Below the pieces are notes generated by a model. It ran no database searches, was not told where the DNA came from, and was given only the letters and a program-made list of their open reading frames with translations. Positions 57,422 through 64,000 of a stretch of 64,000 nt of DNA are shown here, in pieces. The first letter of the stretch is position 1, and every line of letters begins with the position of its first letter. The DNA lies in the NCBI GenBank assembly GCA_026745465.1, contig JACYXH010000348.1:62001-126000 (forward strand). Reading direction: 5' to 3'. This DNA is from Lota lota. Lineage: Eukaryota > Chordata > Actinopteri > Gadiformes > Lotidae. The translations under genes were made by a program, and so were the position numbers.

Positions 57422-57739
57422 GGCGGCCCGGAGCTGGACAGCCTATCGGAAGACAGAATCAGCAGGGGAGGAGGGACTGTGGATGCCTGTTGCTATTGTC
57501 GCGGTTGGCTATTATTATTATTGCGGATTGGCAACGCCTATATCTCCGCGGGAACTTGGCATGCACACAGAGGACACCTCCCTTGACATGTGATCAAATG
57601 TTGGTGTCGATGTCTCGTTCCGTGACGTCACAGTGTCAATTAAAGTGATTGATCTGAAGCGTAATTCGCCAGCAGGTGGCAAAATATCACACATAAACGG
57701 CATCTACTATGTAACCACTGTCTGTGTGTGTCTCTGTGC

Positions 57740-57756
57740 CTTTGTGTCTCTCTCTC

Positions 57757-57814
<58 letters not shown>
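57740..57814. repeat. (GT)n microsatellite
   Basis: About 30 GT units after tctctctctctttg. Confidence 0.95.
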
Positions 57815-57816
<2 letters not shown>

Positions 57817-58002
57817 TATCTGGTTCTTTATATTTCACAATATAATTGGATGCATTGGTTTGACGTTCGCCTATGCAAACAGAGGCCTCTCTACAACGCA
57901 GGCTGGGCAGATGTGTTTGCTTTCGGTAAACCAGTTTATAAGGCATGCAAATGCCCTCTTACCGCAGCTACCAAGCTCACTGTATCCGCCACGTATGGAT
58001 TT

Positions 58003-58190
58003 TGCGAGGCACGGACGTAGGGTCGCCGGTTCGAGTCCGACACCGACCGAGCATTTAGCGAGACACGGCACGGACGTAGGGTCGCCGGTTAGAGTCCGAC
58101 ATCGACCGAGCATTTTGTGAGACACGGCACGGACGTAGGGTCGCCGGTTCGAGTCCGACCTCGACCGAGCATTTTGTGAGACGCGGCGGT
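58003..58190 (+). repeat. ~59-bp array with tRNA T-arm-like units
   Basis: Three to four copies of acggacgtagggtcgccggt followed by tcgagtccgac...gaccgagcattt. Each holds GGTTCGAGTCC (one copy has GGTTAGAGTCC), which matches the pol III B box, flanked by bases that can pair as a T stem. No A box or full cloverleaf is present, so these are not tRNA genes. Confidence 0.7.
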
Positions 58191-58199
58191 GATGAGTGA

Positions 58200-59092
58200 C
58201 GACCACGCTGGCGATTTGCTCGCGGCCACTGGGAAAGGCGGCGCGCGGGCTGTGAATACCTCCTGTGACTGCTTTTTTTCTTTTATTTTTCTTTTCCAAT
58301 GCAACAATTGTTCAAGCAATTGCTTAAAGCTTAACATTCAAACAACAACTTTCAATGGAAATACAAGCTGACTTTAGCAACAAGGCGAAGAGCATCACAT
58401 TGAACAGAACCTCAAACGAACAGACTGCAAGACAAATGTTAGATAACAGGTCAGCTATAGGATATGCGACTGTTTTGCATGGGCCGTGCTTGGCTAGTTT
58501 AAAAAAAGACACACAATGTAACCTCAACAGAAATGAACGTGGCCTACTACCTGGTGGGAAACGATGAACAAACGTTGAGAAGGTCACGGTGGAACGGAAT
58601 AAAAGCTTCAGTAGTCCTTGGAGGGGGTCGCCTTACGCCGTGAAGCGGCCTCAGAGAGTTCAAAGGCTTCTCCCCACGGATCTAATCGACCTTACCGGGG
58701 TTTGCCAATTATTTCTCGTCACCAGCGCGAGCAACTTTTAATATGGACGCCCATTGGACGCTTCGATGCGGAACACCCACGTGACCCCCGACCACAGGGT
58801 CGCTACTGGACGAAATTATCCCGAATCTCCTCCCACACGTCCACGTCATCCCGCCCCCTTCACAGCAGGCCTCCGCACTGTGACGCCTGAGAGCAGCTAG
58901 TCACCAACATCTGTAATCTCCGTCAGCCCCAAGGGAAAGCAAGGCTTTTACTTTGAAATACCTCAGTGTCAATATTGGGCATGGCGACTTGTTATTATGC
59001 TATACACGGTATACTTTTCCACGTGCTTATAATTATATAACTGTTTATATGCCTTGATGGTGTCATAAAATGCGCGTTTAAAAAGGGCATAG
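58200..59092. other. Gene-free region
   Basis: No supported exon. It ends at the start of the Ty3/Gypsy LTR. Confidence 0.5.
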
Positions 59093-59312
59093 TGTAACGG
59101 TTCTGAGTGCGTGTTTGTCTATATTGTGTTGATGTTCTGATTGGGTGTTCAGGAGAAGGGGGCGGGCCTAAGAGTTGTATATCCGGGTTACAGGGTGGGG
59201 AAGTTCATGTTCGTGTGTTACAGAGTTCGAAACGTGTGCCCGCGATAAAATAAAGAGAGTTAATCAAAACAACCTGTGTGGTGCGTGAACACATATAAAC
59301 AGGGTTGCTACA
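59093..59312 (+). repeat. 5' LTR of the Ty3/Gypsy element
   Basis: 220 bp from TGTAACGGTTCTG to GGGTTGCTACA, with a polyadenylation signal aataaag near 59249. The next bases, TTTGGTGTCAGAAGT (59313-59327), are a typical primer-binding site. The exact tRNA is not assigned. Confidence 0.88.
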
Positions 59313-59425
59313 TTTGGTGTCAGAAGTAAACCGACAACTGGACGAAACGAAGGACGTGACTTTACCCCACTCACTGCCCGTCGCCTGGCATTACCGCATG
59401 TGGCTAGCTGCGTGAGCTAACGATA

Positions 59426-60442
59426 ATGATGGCGTCCGGTACAAAGCCAGTGATAAAGAAGGAGGATCCTGACGATGAGTCCCTGGGGGCATACGGATTG
59501 CCGCGGGACCACGCACGAGAACTCCGCCGGGTGATGGAGGAGAGGTACACCGTGAGTGAGTCCACGAGGAGGCTAGCAGCTGAAGCGAGGTTCGGCCCCG
59601 GTGAAACACGTCGCGGTGACGCCGCAACAGCATCGCGGTGGGAGGAGACAAGCGGTGACAGAGATGCCGGCGCACGCAGCACTGCTTTCAACGTGAAGAC
59701 TCCGAAATACTCCGGTAAATCAAACTGGGAAGCGTTTCAAGCGCAATTTGAACTATTAGCACAGGCTACGGGCTGGTCTAGGGAGGTTAAAGCCCTGCAG
59801 CTGGCATTATGCCTGACGGAGGATGCGCTCTCATGCCTCCTCGTACTTAGCCCTGAAGAGAGACAGGACTATGAGGCTTTGACCGGAGCCCTGCAGAGAC
59901 GTTTTGGACAGTGTTCGCAACCAGGCGTGCTTAGGTCTGAATTGTGCAATAGGCGCAGGCAACCGGGTGAGCCACTTCGCACGCTGGCTAATGACATTGA
60001 ATGCCTCGCTAGGCGGGCCTACGCACACATGCCGCCGCCGGTCCAGAGTGAGCTGGCCAGAGACCAGTTCATTCAAGCGCTTTTGCCCAGGGAGCTACGT
60101 GTGCAGACACAACTAGCACACCCCCAGACCGTACAGGACGCGCTGGAACTGGCCCTGGAGAGGGAAGCTGTGGGAGCGGTGCTGCCGGACTGCCGGTTGC
60201 TTGGTGTGGTTCCAGTGTCGAAAACTGCTGTTGAGGAGAATGCTGCGGAAGTAAAGCCAGCGTGGGTCACGGACCTGACGGAACTGATCCGTGCTGCCAC
60301 CCTCCAGCCCACTCGCGATTGCCTGCCTACACCACCTCGGCGCCGCGCCATGGTCTGCTGGGGGTGTGGCCAACCTGGCCATCTACGCCGTCAGTGCCCC
60401 ACGTTTTCTGGAGCCCAGGGAAACTACCGGGGGTCTGTATAA
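59426..60442 (+). CDS. Ty3/Gypsy Gag
   Basis: 338 codons from ATG at 59426, the first ATG after the leader. The N-terminal ~95 residues are charged and low in order. Residues ~100-250 form a Gag capsid-like helical region (YSGKSNWEAFQAQFELLAQA, LRTLANDIECLARRAY). Near the end a single zinc knuckle, CWGCGQPGHLRRQC (CX2CX4HX4C), binds RNA. The frame ends with TAA at 60440-60442, and the protease frame overlaps it one base back, as in elements that make Gag-Pro by -1 frameshifting. Capsid forms cytoplasmic particles around the element RNA. Confidence 0.88.
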   Translation: MMASGTKPVIKKEDPDDESLGAYGLPRDHARELRRVMEERYTVSESTRRLAAEARFGPGETRRGDAATASRWEETSGDRDAGARSTAFNVKTPKYSGKSNWEAFQAQFELLAQATGWSREVKALQLALCLTEDALSCLLVLSPEERQDYEALTGALQRRFGQCSQPGVLRSELCNRRRQPGEPLRTLANDIECLARRAYAHMPPPVQSELARDQFIQALLPRELRVQTQLAHPQTVQDALELALEREAVGAVLPDCRLLGVVPVSKTAVEENAAEVKPAWVTDLTELIRAATLQPTRDCLPTPPRRRAMVCWGCGQPGHLRRQCPTFSGAQGNYRGSV

Positions 60443-60807
60443 ACGGGAAGATACGGACCCCTGACATGGTTACCCGACCAGCATCGACCCCCAGCGGAGA
60501 AGCCCAACAGCACAGCCGGGGGAACAGGGCTTCACTCCCCCCAGAAGCAGACGACGCCGTGGGCCCAGTGGTTGCGGTGGGTTGGACCTGTGCTGGGGGC
60601 TTTTGCCATGTCCCTATCACAGTGGAGGGGGTTGCATGCACGGCACTAGTGGATACGGGCTCCACTGCAACACTAGTCAGGCCCGACATTCTCCCAAGCA
60701 GTACAGTAGTACGAAAGACCTCAGTACAGCTACGGACGGTTACCGGGGATTTAGCCCCCATGAGAGGTAGGGCAAAGGTTAGCCTTAAATTGGGGGGGTA
60801 TCTGTGA
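60262..60807 (+). CDS. Ty3/Gypsy aspartic protease frame
   Basis: Open in the -1 frame relative to gag, overlapping its end. The catalytic motif is LVDTGSTATLV (DTG codon for Asp at 60652-60654). It ends at TGA 60805-60807, seven bases after a run of seven G (60792-60798). The flap and C-terminal strand motif (IIGVDFL near 60850) continue in the pol frame, so protease is split across the shift. The usable product needs a -1 shift at the G run, or one base has been lost there. Confidence 0.82.
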   Translation: MGHGPDGTDPCCHPPAHSRLPAYTTSAPRHGLLGVWPTWPSTPSVPHVFWSPGKLPGVCINGKIRTPDMVTRPASTPSGEAQQHSRGNRASLPPEADDAVGPVVAVGWTCAGGFCHVPITVEGVACTALVDTGSTATLVRPDILPSSTVVRKTSVQLRTVTGDLAPMRGRAKVSLKLGGYL

Positions 60808-63800
60808 GCTTTGAGGTATGGGTAGCTGAGGTGCAAGACCCCTGTATAATAGGTGTGGACTTTTTGAGAAGTGCGGGCTGCCTCATAGATCTGAGTGACA
60901 ACACACTTAGTTTGCCTAGGGGCCCTAAGGTCAACATAGTCCCACCCCCACAACCCAGTGTGCCGCACCTACGGCCTGTTAGCACCTTAGAACCACATGA
61001 AACGCGCAGTACCAACCCTCCTCCGCATGCCCACCCGTATGCCACCACCGCTCCAACCCCAAGCCCCTTTCAGATCCCTGCGAGGGAGGAGAGCGACCAT
61101 CCCATCTCCCCGGCCACAGAGGGAATAGCAGACCGGCTGTCCGTGGTGAGGGAGATCTGGAGACAGAACAGTGAGGGGCTGACCGACCAGCAGCAGATGC
61201 AGCTGTGGCAGGTACTGATAGAGTTCAAGGACCTGTTTGCCCTCAATGAGGAGGAGGTAGGCCTGACGCACCTGGTTCAGCACGAGATAGACACCGGTGA
61301 CGCACAACCGATCAAAATGCGTCCCCGGCGTCTTCCCCTGGCCCGACAAGAGGCTGCAGACAAGGCGCTGGAGCAGATGCAGAAGGCTGGGATTGTCGAA
61401 CCATCAGAGAGCCCGTGGGCTGCAGCAGTGGTCATGGTCCCCAAAAAGAGCAGTTCCAGATGGAGGTTCTGCGTGGACTACAGGCCCCTCAACGGCGTGA
61501 CCAAGACAGACTCCTACCCCCTCCCTCGGATTGATGAGTCTTTGGACCTGGTGGCGGGTTCGACATGGTTCTCCTTGCTGGACCTGCGGAGTGGGTACTG
61601 GCAGGTGCCCCTCTCCCCAGAGGCTCGCCCAAAAACGGCCTTCTATGCAGGTGGGGGTCTGTGGCAGTTCCGTGTCCTCAGCTTTGGTCTGTGCAACGCC
61701 CCCGCCACGTTCGAGCGCCTGATGGACAGGGTGCTAGCCGACATTCCTAGGCGGGAATGTCTTGTGTACCTGGATGATATCCTGGTCCATGGAAGCTCGT
61801 TCCAGGCGGCCCTTGGAGCACTGCGGAAGGTGCTCCAGAGGGTGATGGCGGCTGGCCTCAAGTTACACCCAGACAAGTGTCACTTTTTGAGGAGGGAGGT
61901 GATATTTCTAGGACACAAGGTTGGCGGTGAGGGCGTTGGGACTGTCGAGGAGAAGATACAGGCAGTGAAAGACTGGCCAACACCTGCCGACCAGGCGCAG
62001 CTGAGGAGCTTCCTGGGACTTGCTTCTTACTACAGGAAGTTTGTGCGTGGTTTCTCCTGCACAGCCGCCCCTCTGTATCGCCTTCTACAGAAAGATACTG
62101 ACTTTTCATGGACAGAGGACTGTCAACAGGCCTTCACCTCTCTACAAGAGGCGCTGATAACAGCCCCTATCCTGGCCGCACCCGACCCCATCCTACCATT
62201 TGTGGTCGACACAGATGCCAGCAATGTTGGCATGGGCGCTGTCTTGGCTCAGGTAGGGCCAGATGGAGAGAGAGTGGTGGCGTATTACAGCAAGTCCTTT
62301 AACAAAGCTGAGCAGCGCTATTGCGTCACGCGGCGAGAGTTGCTCGCTGTCGTGATGGCGATAAGACATTTCAAGTACTACCTGTGCGGCCGGGCCTTCA
62401 CTGTCAGAACTGACCACGCCGCCCTCCAGTGGTTGATGTCCTTCAGGGAGCCGGAGGGACAGATCGCCCGCTGGTTGGAAGAACTCCAGTCGTACTCCTT
62501 CACAGTCGTGCACAGAGCCGGGGCCCGCCACACTAACGCGGACGCCCTGTCTCGCCGGCCCTGTGCATCTGGCGGTTGCCGCCATTGCGACCGGAGGGAG
62601 GCACGTGAAAGAGAACTGTGTGAGGAGGAGAGCTACAACTCGCACTGGGGCTGTCCGACCTCCCAGGCGCTGGAGGTGGTAGATGTGGCGGAATGGAGGA
62701 CCCAGCAGATTCAGGATGTTGACCTGGAGCCTGTACTGCAGTGGGTGGAGTCGGGGAGTCGACCCTCCTGGGAGGAGGTGACTGGCCGCCCACCGGCAAT
62801 CAAGGGACTGTGGGCTAAGTTTGATGCACTGCGTGTCAGAGACGGCGTGCTACAGAGGGCGTGGAAGGAGCCGGCCACCGGAGAGGAGAGGTGGCAGGTT
62901 GTTGTTCCCAGGGCACTTAGGGAGGCAGTGCTTAAAACCGCTCATGGGACTGTGGGGGCGGGACATTTTGGGGTCTCTAAAACGCTCCGACGCCTCAGAC
63001 AGGGGTTTTATTGGGGACAGTTCAAAAGAGACGTGGAGGACTTTTGTCGCCGCTGTGATGCATGCGCCGCACACAAAGGCCCCCTAGACCAGTCTCACGC
63101 TCAGCTACAGCAGCAGGCAGCAGGGGCACCGATGGAGAGAGTGGCTGTAGACATTATGGGGCCCTTTCCTCGCTCCGACAAGGGGAACCGCTATGTACTT
63201 GTAGCAATGGACTATTTCACGAAATGGCCTGAGGCCTATGCCCTCCCTGACCAGGAGGCAGAGACAGTTGTTGACGCCCTGGTTGAGGGGATGTTCACAA
63301 GGTTTGGCGCTCCAGAGGTTATTCACAGTGATCAGGGGCGCAATTTTGAGTCAACGGTGTTTGCCACCATGTGCACGCGGCTGGGGATGCACAAAACCCG
63401 GACAACAGCCCTGCACCCTCAGAGCGATGGACTTGTTGAGAGGTTCAACCGAACCCTCGCACAACAGCTCGCTATCCTCTCAGCTGAACACCAACGTGAC
63501 TGGGACACCCACATTCCGCTTGTGTTGATGGCCTACAGGTCAGCGGTACAGGACTCCACATCCTGCACACCAGCCCTGCTCATGTTGGGGCGGGAGCTGC
63601 GAACGCCGGCAGAGATGGCATTTGGCAGACCCCCTGACACCCCTGCCGTGGCCCCTGGGAGAGAGTATGCCAGGAGGCTCCAGGACCGCCTGGAGTCTGC
63701 ACACGCCTTCGCACGGGATCAGCTGGAGAGGGCTGGCATCAGACAGAAGAGGAATTATGATGTGAAGTCCAAGGGGCGGGACTTTCGGGCTGGGGAGCTG

Positions 63801-64000
63801 GTGTGGGTGTACAGCCCCCGCAGGAAGAAGGGACGGTGCCCTAAGTTGGACTGCCACTGGGTGGGCCCCTGTAGGGTGGTAGAAAGGATGGGGGAGGTGG
63901 TTTACCGAGTGCAACTGCCACCTAGAGGCAGAAAAGTGGCACTGCACAGGGACAGGCTCGCCCCTTACAGGGGTGGGGCTTCCCTCGCACCGGACTCCGA
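60798..64000 (+). CDS. Ty3/Gypsy Pol: reverse transcriptase, RNase H, integrase (3' incomplete)
   Basis: Open for more than 1,060 codons to the window edge. Order: the protease end (CIIGVDFLRSAGC), a Pro-rich linker, RT with WRFCVDYRPLN, LDLRSGYWQVPL, LSFGLCNAPATFERLMD and the active site YLDD (61767-61778). RNase H follows with VVDTDASNVGMGAVLAQ and VRTDHAAL. Integrase has an HHCC finger (~62950-63070) and a D, D35E core: Asp codons at 63150 and 63330, Glu codon at 63438. Past that a WVYSPRRKKGR-type stretch and the C-terminal domain begin. All catalytic residues I can check are present, so the copy may be active if its LTRs are intact. It copies element RNA to DNA and inserts it in the nucleus. 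Confidence 0.92.

Larger units (their letters stand above)
59093..64000 (+). mobile_element. Ty3/Gypsy LTR retrotransposon, runs off the window
   Basis: 5' LTR, primer-binding site, gag, protease, reverse transcriptase, RNase H and integrase in Ty3/Gypsy order (integrase last). The pol frame has no stop up to base 64000. The 3' LTR would lie outside, so the target duplication and LTR identity cannot be checked. It looks like a young copy, with two frame changes at positions where such elements may shift frame. Confidence 0.93.

Noticed and set aside
58003..58190. tRNA genes
   Set aside because: B box and T-stem-like bases are present, but no A box, anticodon arm or acceptor stem can be formed.
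1..64000. CRISPR arrays, phage defence or bacterial operons
   Set aside because: All tandem arrays here are vertebrate micro- or minisatellites without spacer variation, and the genes are spliced.

Overview
The window is nuclear DNA from a vertebrate, almost certainly a ray-finned (teleost) fish. The vertebrate genes are spliced with GT-AG introns: rnf212, a gamma connexin, an IGF1R-type receptor and an MCAM/BCAM/ALCAM-type Ig protein. They sit among BEL/Pao, Ty3/Gypsy, pogo, tRNA-SINE and endogenous-retrovirus sequences, with very many (CA)n, (TA)n and minisatellite tracts. There are no bacterial operons, CRISPR arrays or phage genes.

Layout. 0-3 kb: minus-strand, partly frameshifted exons of an unnamed multi-copy fish gene family. 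4.8-10.3 kb: a BEL/Pao LTR element with near-identical LTRs and a 5-bp target duplication, which has lost reverse transcriptase, RNase H and part of integrase. 10.5-12.4 kb: plus-strand exons, one encoding an OB-fold/zinc-ribbon protein. 12.4-21 kb: mostly gene-free, holding a decayed endogenous retrovirus (15.1-18.1 kb), a deleted pogo element (18.4-19.2 kb) and a tRNA-derived SINE (20.9-21.1 kb).

21.1-32.2 kb, minus strand: the most unusual region. An IGF1R-type signal-peptide exon and L1-domain exon are followed on the same strand by sixteen exons that make seven Ig domains of the MCAM/BCAM/ALCAM type, in the order D1-D2-D1-D2-D3-D4-D1. Every domain starts and ends in phase 1, and the IGF1R exon 2 donor is also phase 1, so an in-frame chimera of a receptor L-domain with Ig repeats can be spliced on paper. 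Tandem arrays have copied a start-codon region (32.2-33.0 kb) and a splice-donor region (24.4-24.7 kb) within this locus.

33.4-35.3 kb: an inverted repeat with arms of about 520 bp. 36-40 kb: two candidate promoters, arrays and a solo LTR. 41.3-43.3 kb: a large unrecognised minus-strand reading frame with one frameshift. 43.8-44.8 kb: a diverged GC-rich duplication. 46.6-52.0 kb: a complete 12-exon rnf212 gene (meiotic crossover SUMO-ligase family) whose phases agree at every junction. 53.6-53.8 kb: the last exon of a TGF-beta-superfamily ligand with a 1-nt frameshift. 55.0-57.4 kb: a gamma connexin (gjc4-like) split by introns, one of them filled by a polypurine minisatellite. 58.0-58.2 kb: a short array with tRNA T-arm-like units. 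59.1-64.0 kb: a Ty3/Gypsy element with 5' LTR, gag, protease and a pol frame open to the window edge.

The cellular genes do not form a pathway, though rnf212 and the TGF-beta ligand could both have gonadal roles. All exon models are read by eye from sequence and have no transcript support.
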